This document shows positions 1 through 8,582 of a stretch of 64,000 bases of DNA, piece after piece. The position numbers and the translations under genes are program-made. Position 1 is the stretch's first letter. Every line of letters begins with the position of its first letter. The notes under the pieces are model-generated. The model was given only the letters and a program-made list of their open reading frames with translations. It did no database searches and had not been told where the DNA came from. The stretch is from AP-15 sp963750195. GTDB taxonomy: Bacteria > Pseudomonadota > Alphaproteobacteria > ATCC43930 > CGMCC-115725. The stretch covers positions 186,001 through 250,000 of the forward strand of contig CAVVPS010000010.1 in NCBI GenBank assembly GCA_963750195.1. Reading direction: 5' to 3'.

Positions 1-176
1 CTGCCCCAGCGCAAATACTCGCCGAGCCGCGACAGATGCCGACAAACTTCGGGCGCACGGACCAGCAGCTGGAATGGCCCGCCGAACCGGCCGCGCTTGC
101 CGGCGACGATCTCGTCATGAACTTGCTTTTGCGCCGAGGTCATCTCGGCGGGGCTGATCTCGCGGTAACGGCTCAT
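1..176 (-). CDS. Carboxymuconolactone decarboxylase-like protein, N-terminal part (runs off the window)
   Basis: About 58 N-terminal codons are visible, beginning MSRYREISPAEMTSAQKQVH and continuing with a segment rich in GKRGRFGGPF and APEVCRHLSRLGEYLRW. This is the usual opening of the carboxymuconolactone decarboxylase/AhpD-like family, in which the first helices precede the core. The rest lies beyond base 1, so the active-site region cannot be seen and the substrate cannot be named. The start is supported by a GAGGGAG ribosome site upstream of the ATG. It is divergent from the HtrA gene. A second member of the same superfamily lies at 23847-24263. Confidence 0.75.
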   Translation of the reverse strand, partial: MSRYREISPAEMTSAQKQVHDEIVAGKRGRFGGPFQLLVRAPEVCRHLSRLGEYLRWG

Positions 177-412
177 CTGAGGCTCCCTCTTTGTTGCTGG
201 TGCACATGATAGGGAATTTCGCTCGGTTGCTGGCGGCGGTTCGGCGCACGTAGACCATCCCTGCGATAAGGCTTCGGGGAGGAGGTTACAGCGAATTAAT
301 CCGGGCGAAAGGCGGGTGTCACATGGTCGGGCCAAATCTGCGGCGATCCCGCTCTCGCACATTGCGCTCTTTGCGGCAGGCGTGAGCACCCACTGCTCGG
401 CAAGAGGAAAAA
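177..412. other. Divergent intergenic region, no gene seen
   Basis: This spacer separates the divergent decarboxylase-like gene and the HtrA gene, so it should hold both promoters. I see no convincing -35/-10 pair and no small gene with a ribosome site. The only clear signal is the GAGGAAAAA ribosome site just before the HtrA start. Confidence 0.5.
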
Positions 413-1993
413 ATGGCAGACCTATCCAAAACCCGCCTTCCGCGATTGACCCGCGGCCGCGCCGCCGCAGCCGCCTTTGGGCTAGGCGCAACACTCGCGC
501 TGACACCCATGGTGTGGGCCGAAAATCCGACGGCAGCGTCGCCCGCGGCGCCGCAGACGATGACATCACCGGTGGCGTTGATCCAGCAGCAAAGCTTCGC
601 CCCGCTGGTCAAAAAGGTGTTGCCCGCGGTTGTCAACATCTCGGTCACCCAGAAGGCCGGCGCGGATCAGATGGCCGATGAACAAGACCAAGGCGGGCCA
701 TTTCAGGGTTTCCCCAACTCTCCGTTCGACGAGATGCTGCGCCGCTTCTTTGACCAGCAAAACCCTGGCAGCGGCCATCCCTTTCCCCAGATGCCCGACG
801 GCCAGGCCCGGCGGATTGCGCTCGGCTCGGGTTTCATCGTCGATCCCTCCGGCTACATCGTGACCAACAACCACGTGGTCGGCGATGCCGCAAAGGTGCA
901 GGTCATCCTTCAGGACAAAACCAAATATACGGCCAGGATCGTCGGTCGCGACCCCAAGACCGACCTCGCAGTTCTGAAGATCAAGGCCGATCAACCGCTG
1001 CCCTATGTCACCTTCGGCGACAGCAACGCCGCCCAGGTTGGCGACTGGGTGATGGCGGTGGGCAATCCGTTCGGGCTCGGCGGTACGGTGACGACCGGGA
1101 TCATCTCGGCGCGCGGCCGTGACATAAACGAAGGCCCGTACGACGATTTCTTGCAGATCGATGCGCCGATCAACCGCGGCAATTCGGGCGGCCCGACCTT
1201 TAACCTCAATGGCCAGGTGATCGGCATCAATACCGCGATCTATTCGCCCAATGGCGGCAGCGTCGGCATCGGCTTTGCGGTGCCCTCAAACGTTGCCAAG
1301 TCGATCGTTGCCCAGCTTGAGGAGCACGGCAAGATCAACCGCGGGTGGCTCGGCGTACAGATTCAAGAGTTGACGCCCGCGATTGCTGCAAGCCTCGGTC
1401 TTCACAGCGAGCACGGTGCTCTCGTTGCCGTTGTCACCCCGGACGGCCCGGCCGCGAAGGCCGGCCTCAAGCAGGGCGATGTGATTCTGGCATTCGACGG
1501 CAGCAGGGTGAGCGAACTGCATGATCTGCCGCGTCTCGTCGCCGCGGTAGCCCCCAATACGCCAGCGACGGTGGCAGTCTGGCGAAATGGGCGAGAAATC
1601 GAGCTGCAGGCCAAGCTCGGTGAACTCCCGGACAACAGCCAAGTCGCCTCGGCGAATAGCGGGCCAGTAGAGGAGGGGTCGGCACAGGCAACGGCGTTGG
1701 GGATGCGCTTCGCGCCATTGACCAACGAGCTGCGCCAGGAGTTGCACGTCGCCAAGAGTGTTGACGGCGTGGTGGTCACCCGGGTCGAGAACGGCAGTGC
1801 TGCCGAGGATGTCGGGCTTGCTCAGGGGGATGTCGTGGTCGCGATCAACCAGCAGCCGGTCCACACCCCGCAAGAGGCAGCGGCCAGATTAAACGAGGCT
1901 GTCCATTCGCCTAAAAAGACTGTGTTACTGCTGCTGAACCGCCATGGCGTCACCGAATATGTCGGCATGAGCCTCGGCGCCAATCAAGGATAA
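413..1993 (+). CDS. Periplasmic serine protease HtrA/DegP family (Do-like), copy 1
   Basis: A 526-residue trypsin-like protease with two PDZ domains, the DegP/DegQ architecture that degrades or refolds damaged envelope proteins. An N-terminal signal sequence ends near VWA (about residue 36). The catalytic triad can be read directly: His154 in TNNHVV, Asp184 in KTDLAVLKI and Ser258 in RGNSGGP. PDZ1 spans roughly 300-395 and PDZ2 roughly 425-520. An acidic and Gly/Pro-rich insertion with FDEMLRRFF (about 85-130) matches the LA-loop region of the family. The start follows a GAGGAAAAA ribosome site. A palindromic hairpin lies after the stop. A paralogue with the same spacing of triad residues lies at 8583-10064. 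The family call is firm; the exact paralogue name (degP, degQ, mucD) is not decidable from sequence alone. Confidence 0.95.
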   Translation: MADLSKTRLPRLTRGRAAAAAFGLGATLALTPMVWAENPTAASPAAPQTMTSPVALIQQQSFAPLVKKVLPAVVNISVTQKAGADQMADEQDQGGPFQGFPNSPFDEMLRRFFDQQNPGSGHPFPQMPDGQARRIALGSGFIVDPSGYIVTNNHVVGDAAKVQVILQDKTKYTARIVGRDPKTDLAVLKIKADQPLPYVTFGDSNAAQVGDWVMAVGNPFGLGGTVTTGIISARGRDINEGPYDDFLQIDAPINRGNSGGPTFNLNGQVIGINTAIYSPNGGSVGIGFAVPSNVAKSIVAQLEEHGKINRGWLGVQIQELTPAIAASLGLHSEHGALVAVVTPDGPAAKAGLKQGDVILAFDGSRVSELHDLPRLVAAVAPNTPATVAVWRNGREIELQAKLGELPDNSQVASANSGPVEEGSAQATALGMRFAPLTNELRQELHVAKSVDGVVVTRVENGSAAEDVGLAQGDVVVAINQQPVHTPQEAAARLNEAVHSPKKTVLLLLNRHGVTEYVGMSLGANQG

Positions 1994-2009
1994 GCATAAA
2001 AACGGTCAC

Positions 2010-2050
2010 CGGCTGCCCTGCTCCCCGCGCACGGGAAAGCGGGGCAGCCG
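2010..2050 (+). terminator. Hairpin after the HtrA gene, possible terminator
   Basis: An inverted repeat (GGCTGCCC paired with GGGCAGCC, with an alternative inner CCCCGC/GCGGGG pairing) starts 17 bases after the HtrA stop. An A/T-rich stretch follows, though without a true run of T. It lies between convergent genes and could serve both strands. Rho-independent function is inferred, not shown. Confidence 0.5.
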
Positions 2051-2072
2051 ACTCTTAAATTAAACGAGCACC

Positions 2073-3171
2073 TCAGCGATGCCGGAATAAGGGTGCTGTT
2101 TGCCCGATCTTGTCCCGCGTCGGCAGCGGTGCGCGCGCCTCGAGGCGTTCCAACTCGATTCGCGTACGGGCCCCGGCCCGCAGCAGCCGATCGGTTGCTT
2201 CGCGCAGTTCGGTGCGAGTCTCGGGGGTGTCGCGATCGAGGGCGGCGTCGAAAGCTGCGAGAAAGACCGCGATATCGCCATCGACCCGTTCTCGTAGCGC
2301 CCTATCGATAAACGCACCACCTTCCCTGCCGCGCTGCCCCTCGCCGGAGGGGCGATTTGGAGCCGCATCGCGCGCCCCATCGGGCTGATGCATCGGCGCA
2401 GCAACGGCCCGCGCGGAAACGTCCGGAGAGTCCGGCATGGGACGATGATCGATCGGACCCTGCCGTGGAGGTTGGCCAACGGCCGATTGCGCGGTCGGAT
2501 GCGGATTGAAACGGTCTCCGGAGCCGGCATTGGCGTTGTTTGGGGTGCTCTGGTGCAGCGAATCGGGCGGGCCGCCGTTTCCGTGAGGCAGCGACAGGTG
2601 CAGGGTTCGTCGCGAATCGCCGTTCTGCGGCTGCCCCCCGGCAGGACCCGATGCACGCTGCGCGTTGCCGTTGCCGGCTGGGCTTGGGTCGCCGCGCGGG
2701 ATATGACCGTAGCGCGGAATTGGCCCATTGCCTGCAGACGACCCGGGATTCGCGGGCAAATTCGGTGCTTGCGGCGGTTCGTCGGGGAACAGCCCCGGTT
2801 CTCTCGGTTGCGGCGCGCCGGCAGGCTGCTCGATCAGGCGCGGCTCTGTGACCGGAAGGTCCAATGGGCTGGCTGCGGCCGTTACCGCCGTGCCATGCAA
2901 CATTGCAGCGGCAGGTATGTTGCTTGTGGGGACCTCCGATGACGGCCCCTTCAGCAACTGCGGTTCTGCGGCTGGTCGCCGGCGTGGTCTGCACAGCTGC
3001 CTCGGCGGCCGCGCTGCGCGCCTTGGTCCTACTAACTATGTAGCTAATCGCCGGCGGGGAGCAGTCATAGGTGCGGGCGATGCTCGCCAGCGTTTCGCCC
3101 GCCTCGTATCGCGCGATGATTGATGGCCAATCCTGCTGGGGAATTTTCCCTCTTTTACTAGATTTTTCCAT
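2073..3171 (-). pseudogene. HTH-domain protein with Pro-rich middle and conserved C-terminal helix, disrupted by a +1 frameshift
   Basis: The N-terminal part (from ATG at 3171) reads RGKIPQQDWPSIIARYEAGE followed by LASIARTYDCSPPAISYIVS, a resolvase/Sin-like helix-turn-helix of the kind that opens a conserved hypothetical family in Rhodospirillales. After about 60 residues this frame turns into Arg/Cys-rich nonsense, while the frame one base on becomes protein-like: a long Pro/Gly/Asn-rich linker, then a C-terminal helix with FLAAFDAALDRDTPETRTEL and LLRAGARTRIELERLEAR. Joining the two needs one extra base to be skipped between about 3035 and 2940; the second frame has a TAG at 3038-3036, so the switch must come after that. 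The restored product would be about 365 residues, probably a DNA-binding regulator. The cause may be a real mutation or a sequence error. Confidence 0.7.
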
Positions 3172-3369
3172 GCAAGGGACCTTTGGCTGTAACTCTTGTG
3201 TGCTGTCTTCTAGGACCTCCAGCGCGCACCATTGGCGGTGCGGCGCCCAACTAGCATCGCCAACAAACGCGCGGTAAGAAATCGAAGGGCAGCACGATGC
3301 TCCCGCCAGTCGGCTTACTGAGGCCTACCCGGAGCGTCGAAGCCCGAGCCCATTCTCTCCAGATGTCGT

Positions 3370-3398
3370 ATAATACCAATCGATAAGTAAACAGTGAA
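3370..3398 (-). promoter_or_regulatory. Putative sigma70 promoter for the HTH gene
   Basis: On the minus strand TTCACT (3398-3393) is followed after 17 bases by TATTAT (3375-3370) in an AT-rich patch that stands out from its GC-rich surroundings. It points at the HTH gene starting at 3171, leaving a leader of nearly 190 bases in which I see no gene. The match to the consensus is reasonable but not perfect. Confidence 0.45.
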
Positions 3399-3435
3399 GC
3401 AGTTTATTGGTTCGACCCCGTCTGCTGCGATGCAA

Positions 3436-4833
3436 TCAGACCCGCACGATTTTTCCCGGATTCATGATGTTGAGCGGATCGAGCGCTTTCTTGATCATGC
3501 GCATGACGCTGATCGCCTCGCCGTGCTCGGCAATCAGAAAGTCGATCTTGCCGTATCCGACCCCGTGCTCGCCGGTGCTGGTGCCGTCCATCGATAGCGC
3601 GCGGGCCACCATCCGGTCATTGAGCCGATTGGCCTCGGCGATTTCTTCGGGTTGATTCGGATCGATCATGAAGACAAGGTGAAAATTGCCGTCACCAACA
3701 TGCCCGACCAAAGCCGAAGGAAGCGGCGACTGCGCGAGGTCTTGTTTTGTTTCGCGGATACATTCGGCAAGTCGCGAGATCGGGACGCACACGTCTGTTG
3801 CCCAGCCTTTTGATCCTGGCCGCAACGCCAGTGCAGCATAATAGGCGTCATGCCGCGCTTGCCACAGTTTCGAGCGCTCCTCCGGCGTCGTCGCCCAGCG
3901 AAAATCGTCCCCGCCATGCTCCGCGGCGATTGCCTTGACCGTTTCGGCCTGCTCGGCAACACCGGCCGGGCTGCCGTGAAATTCGAAAAAAAGGGTCGGG
4001 GCGACTTTGTGGTCGAGCTTTGAATATTTATTGATCGCGTCCATCTGCGATTCGTCGAGCAATTCGATGCGCGCGACCGTGACGGCGCTTTGGATCGTCA
4101 GGATCACGCTGTCGACGGCTGCTTCCAATGTTGGGAAGGCGCAGACCGCCGCCGAGATCGCTTCCGGAATGCCGTAGAGCCGGACAGTCAGCTCGGTAAT
4201 GATGCCGAGAGTGCCTTCCGAGCCGACGAAAAGCCGGGTCAGATCGTATCCAGCAGCCGATTTGCGGGCGCGACGCGCCGTGCGGATGGTTCGGCCGTCG
4301 GCCAGCACCACAGTCAGCGACAGCACATTCTCGCGCATTGTGCCATAGCGTACCGCATTCGTGCCGGAGGCACGGGTCGCCGCCATGCCGCCGAGCGAGG
4401 CGTCGGCGCCCGGGTCGATCGGAAAAAACAACCCGGTGTCGCGCAGATGCTCGTTGAGTTGCTTGCGGGTCACCCCGGCCTCGACGGTGGCGTCGAGATC
4501 CTCGCCATTGACGCGCACGATGCGGTTCATCTGCGTCATGTCGATCGAGACGCCCCCCGCCAGCGCCGCTACGTGACCTTCCAGAGAGGTGCCGGTGCCG
4601 AAAGCAATGACCGGCGTGGTATGTGCCGCGCACAGCTTGACGATCGCGGCGACCTCCTCGCTCGTTTGCGGGAACGCGACTGCGTCCGGCGAATGAGCGG
4701 GATGATAGGATTCGTCCTTGCCGTGCTGCGCACAGACCGCCGCTGAGGTGGAAAGGCGTTCGCCCAAAAGCTGGCGCAGCCCGGCGAGCAGCAATGGGGC
4801 GATCGGTTCGCGACGAAGGGCGGATGCAAGCAT
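3436..4833 (-). CDS. FAD-linked D-lactate/glycolate dehydrogenase (GlcD/Dld family)
   Basis: A flavoprotein of the FAD-binding PCMH/FAD-oxidase C family, about 465 residues from the chosen ATG, close to the size of cytochrome-linked D-lactate dehydrogenases. The PCMH half contains FGTGTSLEGHV and the FAD-contacting ASLGGMAATRASGTNAVRYG segment. The C-terminal half carries HVGDGNFH and STGEHGVGYGK, which hold the metal and substrate ligands, and ends in DPLNIMNPGK. It should oxidise a D-2-hydroxy acid and pass electrons to the membrane chain. The reading frame extends upstream to 5049 but that stretch looks non-coding; an ATG at 4875, behind GGCGGGAG, is an alternative start. It is divergent from the IOR gene and is not part of the glcDEF locus. 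The substrate (D-lactate, glycolate or 2-hydroxyglutarate) is uncertain. Confidence 0.88.
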   Translation of the reverse strand: MLASALRREPIAPLLLAGLRQLLGERLSTSAAVCAQHGKDESYHPAHSPDAVAFPQTSEEVAAIVKLCAAHTTPVIAFGTGTSLEGHVAALAGGVSIDMTQMNRIVRVNGEDLDATVEAGVTRKQLNEHLRDTGLFFPIDPGADASLGGMAATRASGTNAVRYGTMRENVLSLTVVLADGRTIRTARRARKSAAGYDLTRLFVGSEGTLGIITELTVRLYGIPEAISAAVCAFPTLEAAVDSVILTIQSAVTVARIELLDESQMDAINKYSKLDHKVAPTLFFEFHGSPAGVAEQAETVKAIAAEHGGDDFRWATTPEERSKLWQARHDAYYAALALRPGSKGWATDVCVPISRLAECIRETKQDLAQSPLPSALVGHVGDGNFHLVFMIDPNQPEEIAEANRLNDRMVARALSMDGTSTGEHGVGYGKIDFLIAEHGEAISVMRMIKKALDPLNIMNPGKIVRV

Positions 4834-5087
4834 GCCAGAGACCAAAAATGTACGGCGGGCGTGACGCGCGAGCATTACTCCCGCCTTGGCGTCGCCGCAA
4901 TGCGCATTGCGGGAGTTCTGTTGCCGGACATGTCGCGGATCGGGGCCGGTATATTGTTTCACGCCGGAAAACCCAACTGCGGCGGCAGTTCGTTGCATTT
5001 TCTCGATTCGGTCCCGGTTGTCATTGAGCAACCACCGGAGAAACACCACGTTTTGGGAAATTCGCGCGGCGGGTTCGGGAGATCGCG
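4834..5087. other. Divergent intergenic region between dehydrogenase and IOR genes
   Basis: This stretch separates two divergent genes and should contain their promoters. Open frames run through it but look unlike protein. The one clear element is a GGGAG ribosome site just ahead of the IOR start. Confidence 0.4.
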
Positions 5088-8000
5088 ATGGCGCTTAGGG
5101 CGGTCACACTCGACGATAAATACGTACTCGACAGGGGCCGCGTCTATCTGACCGGGACGCAGGCCTTGGTGCGTCTGCCGATGATGCAGCGCCAGCGCGA
5201 CGTTGCCGCCGGGCTCAATACCGGCTGTTTTATCTCAGGGTATCGTGGATCGCCGCTGGGCGGCCTCGATCAGGCGTTGTGGGGAGCGCGCCGGTTTCTC
5301 GAACGCAATCACATCCGTTTTCAGCCGGCGATCAACGAAGAGCTGGGCGCCACGGCGATTTGGGGAAGTCAGCAGCTGGGTCTGTTTGCCGGCGCAAAAT
5401 ACGACGGCGTCTTTGCCATGTGGTACGCCAAGGGACCCGGTGTTGATCGCAGCGGCGACGCGCTAAAGCACGGCAATTCCGCCGGCTCAGCGCCGCATGG
5501 TGGCGTATTGTTGCTGGCCGGCGACGATCACACCTGCAAATCCTCGACCCTCGCGCACCAATCCGAATACGCGTTCATGGACGCCTGTATCCCGGTTCTT
5601 AATCCGTCGGGCGTACAGGAGATCCTCGATCTCGGCCTTTATGGCTGGGCGATGTCGCGTTACTCCGGCTGCTGGATCGCGTTCAAGACGATCGCCGAGA
5701 CAGTTGACAGCTCGGCCTCGGTAGACATCGCCCCGGAACGAACCCGGATCGTGTCGCCCGAGGACTTCGAGATGCCGCTGGGCGGGCTCAATATCCGCTG
5801 GCCAGATCAGCCGCTCGAACAGGAATACCGGTTGCACAAGTACAAGCTCTACGCCGCTCTTGCTTTTGCTCGCGCCAACCGGCTCGACCGCATCGTCATC
5901 GACAGCCCATCTCCGCGCTTCGGCATCGTAACGACCGGCAAATCCTATCTCGACGTGCGCCAGGCATTAGACGACCTCGGCATCGACGAGGCACATGCCG
6001 CCGAAATCGGCATCCGCCTCTACAAAGTAGCGATGTCGTGGCCGCTCGAACGCGAGGGCATCCGCCATTTCGCCGAGGGGCTCGAAGAGATCCTGGTCGT
6101 CGAAGAAAAACGGGCGGTCATCGAAAATCAATTTAAAGAACAGCTTTACAATTGGCGCGAGGACGTGCGCCCGCGGGTCATCGGCAAATTCGACGAGAAC
6201 CGAAATTGGATCCTCCCGTCCAATGGAGAACTGACGCCGGCCCAGATCGCGCGGGTGATCGCCGAGCGCATCGGCCGCTTTTATACGTCGCCGCGCATCG
6301 TCGAGCGGCTCGCCTTCCTCGAGGCGAAGGAGCGTCAGCTCGGCGGTAATGTCGTGCCGTTCGCCCGCACGCCCTACTTCTGCTCGGGTTGCCCGCACAA
6401 CACTTCGACCAAAGTGCCCGAGGGCAGCCGTGCAGTTGCCGGCATCGGCTGCCACTATCTGGCGCAGTTCATGGACCGCTCGACTGCGACCTTTACCCAG
6501 ATGGGCGGTGAGGGGACGCCGTGGATAGGCCAGGCGCCGTTTACCGAAACCCCGCACATCTTCGCGAATCTCGGCGACGGCACCTATACCCACTCGGGCG
6601 TGCTTGCGATCCGCGCCGCGGTCGCCGCCAAGGTCAACATCACCTACAAATTGCTGTTCAACGATGCCGTGGCGATGACCGGCGGCCAGCCTCTCGACGG
6701 CGGCCTAAGCGTGCCGGTATTGACCCGCCAGCTTGCCGCGGAAGGGGTCGGGCCCATCGTCGTCGTCACCGACGAGCCGGACAAATATCCGCTGGGTGTC
6801 GATTTTGCGGCCGGCGTGACTGTGCGCCATCGCGACGATCTCGATATGGTGCAGCGCGATTTGCGCGTGATGCCCGGCGTCAGCGCCATCGTCTACGATC
6901 AGACCTGTGCCGCTGAAAAGCGCCGCCGCCGCAAGCGCGGCCGCTTCCCCGACCCGGCCAAGCGGGTTTTTATCAACGATCTGGTGTGCGAGGGCTGCGG
7001 CGATTGCTCGAAAACGTCGAACTGCTTGTCGGTGGTTCCGGTCGAGACCGAATTCGGGCGCAAGCGGGCAATCGACCAGTCGAGCTGCAACAAGGACTAT
7101 TCTTGCGTTGAAGGCTTCTGCCCGAGCTTTGTGACCGTCCACGGCGGCGGGCTTAAAAAGGGCCGGGCCGGCGATCTCGGCGAGGACGGCCTGCCGGCAT
7201 TGCCCGAGCCCGCCCATCCCGCGCTCGACGAGCCTTACGGCATCCTGGTTACCGGCGTCGGCGGAACCGGCGTGGTCACGATCGGGGCATTGCTCGGGAT
7301 GGCCGCGCATCTTGAAAGCAAAGGGTGCACGATCCTCGACATGACCGGGCTCGCGCAGAAGGGCGGGGCGGTCTACAGCCATGTCCGGATAGCCCGCCAG
7401 CCCGACGAAATCCATGCGGTGCGTATCGCCGCCGGCGGCGCCAAATTGCTGCTCGGCTGCGATCTCGTGGTTTCGGCCAGCGCCGACGCGTTGTCGAAGC
7501 TCGAACCCGGCCACAGCCGCGCCATCATCAACAGCCACGAAATCATCACCGGCGATTTCACTCGAAATCCGGATCTGGTCTTTCCGACCAGCGCGCTGGA
7601 ACGCAGCATCGCCGAGGCGACCGGTCCGGCAAACGCCGAGTTTGTCGATGCGACGCGACTGGCGACCGGCCTTTTCGGCGATTCGATCGCGAGCAATTTG
7701 TTCATGCTCGGCTATGCCTATCAGCGCGGGCTGGTCCCATTGTCGGCCGAGGCCATCGAGCGCGCGATCGCCTTGAACGGCGTCGCCGTCGAATTCAATC
7801 AAGGCGCGTTCCGCTGGGGACGGCGCGCCGCGTCCGATCCGAAGCTTGTCGAGGCCCGCGCAACCCCGGCGGCGGCGACCCCGCCGAGCCACCGCCTATC
7901 TGAAACCCTCGATCAGGTGATCGAGCGCCGGGTCGAGTTTTTGACCGGCTATCAGGGTGCCGCCTATGCCGCCCGCTACGCGACCCGCGTCAGCCGCGTA

Positions 8001-8567
8001 CGCGAAGCCGAGACGGCCTGCATCCCGGGCATCGCGGCGTTGACCGAAGCGGTCGCCAAGGCCCTGTTCAAACTGATGGCGTACAAAGACGAATACGAAG
8101 TCGCCCGGCTCTACACCGAGAGCGACTTCCTGAAGCGGGTCGCCGATCGCTTCGAGGGTGCCTACGAGCTACGCTTCCACCTTGCCCCGCCTATTCTCGG
8201 CGATCGCGATCCTCAGACCGGGCATCTGCGCAAGCGCGAGTTCGGCCCGTGGATGCTAACCGTCTTTCGGATTCTGGCCAAGCTGCGCCGGCTGCGCGGA
8301 ACGCCGTTCGACATCTTCGCTCGCAGCGAGGAACGACGCACCGAGCGCCGGCTGATCGGCGAATACGAGGCGGTAATCGACGAGATCCTCGCCCGTTTGA
8401 CGCCTGCCAATCACGCGATCGCGGTCGAGCTGGCATCATTGCCGTTCGAGATCCGCGGCTTCGGCCATGTTAAGGAGGCGAACCTCGCCCGCGCCAAGAC
8501 AAAGGAAGCGGCACTGCTCGCCCGCTTCCGGCTACCGTCGCCGGCGTCGGCGCTGGCGGCCGAATAG
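5088..8567 (+). CDS. Indolepyruvate ferredoxin oxidoreductase, fused alpha-beta form
   Basis: A single 1159-residue chain joins what archaea encode as IorA and IorB. The enzyme decarboxylates aryl-pyruvates (indolepyruvate, phenylpyruvate) to aryl-acetyl-CoA using thiamine diphosphate, CoA and ferredoxin. The N-terminal third is the pyrimidine-binding domain. CSGCPHNTS (about 430) leads into the TPP-binding domain with NLGDGTYTHSG (about 495) and LLFNDAVAMTGGQ. Cysteine clusters CEGCGDCSKTSNC (about 634-646) and CNKDYSCVEGFC (about 667-678) are likely iron-sulfur ligands. The POR gamma-type domain starts at GVGGTGVVTIGAL (about 722) and is followed by a C-terminal domain of about 200 residues typical of the fused form. 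The ATG follows a GGGAG site by six bases. Its neighbours do not form an obvious aromatic catabolic operon. Confidence 0.95.
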   Translation: MALRAVTLDDKYVLDRGRVYLTGTQALVRLPMMQRQRDVAAGLNTGCFISGYRGSPLGGLDQALWGARRFLERNHIRFQPAINEELGATAIWGSQQLGLFAGAKYDGVFAMWYAKGPGVDRSGDALKHGNSAGSAPHGGVLLLAGDDHTCKSSTLAHQSEYAFMDACIPVLNPSGVQEILDLGLYGWAMSRYSGCWIAFKTIAETVDSSASVDIAPERTRIVSPEDFEMPLGGLNIRWPDQPLEQEYRLHKYKLYAALAFARANRLDRIVIDSPSPRFGIVTTGKSYLDVRQALDDLGIDEAHAAEIGIRLYKVAMSWPLEREGIRHFAEGLEEILVVEEKRAVIENQFKEQLYNWREDVRPRVIGKFDENRNWILPSNGELTPAQIARVIAERIGRFYTSPRIVERLAFLEAKERQLGGNVVPFARTPYFCSGCPHNTSTKVPEGSRAVAGIGCHYLAQFMDRSTATFTQMGGEGTPWIGQAPFTETPHIFANLGDGTYTHSGVLAIRAAVAAKVNITYKLLFNDAVAMTGGQPLDGGLSVPVLTRQLAAEGVGPIVVVTDEPDKYPLGVDFAAGVTVRHRDDLDMVQRDLRVMPGVSAIVYDQTCAAEKRRRRKRGRFPDPAKRVFINDLVCEGCGDCSKTSNCLSVVPVETEFGRKRAIDQSSCNKDYSCVEGFCPSFVTVHGGGLKKGRAGDLGEDGLPALPEPAHPALDEPYGILVTGVGGTGVVTIGALLGMAAHLESKGCTILDMTGLAQKGGAVYSHVRIARQPDEIHAVRIAAGGAKLLLGCDLVVSASADALSKLEPGHSRAIINSHEIITGDFTRNPDLVFPTSALERSIAEATGPANAEFVDATRLATGLFGDSIASNLFMLGYAYQRGLVPLSAEAIERAIALNGVAVEFNQGAFRWGRRAASDPKLVEARATPAAATPPSHRLSETLDQVIERRVEFLTGYQGAAYAARYATRVSRVREAETACIPGIAALTEAVAKALFKLMAYKDEYEVARLYTESDFLKRVADRFEGAYELRFHLAPPILGDRDPQTGHLRKREFGPWMLTVFRILAKLRRLRGTPFDIFARSEERRTERRLIGEYEAVIDEILARLTPANHAIAVELASLPFEIRGFGHVKEANLARAKTKEAALLARFRLPSPASALAAE

Positions 8568-8582
8568 AGCAATTGTAACAGC

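Noticed and set aside
2388..2942. Plus-strand open frames opposite the Pro-rich linker
   Set aside because: They reflect low-complexity GC-rich sequence of the minus-strand gene and have no ribosome site or domain.
6705..7892. Minus-strand open frame of 395 codons inside the IOR gene
   Set aside because: Fully antisense to a gene with continuous conserved domains; composition is Arg/Gly/Ala-rich and no ribosome site is evident.
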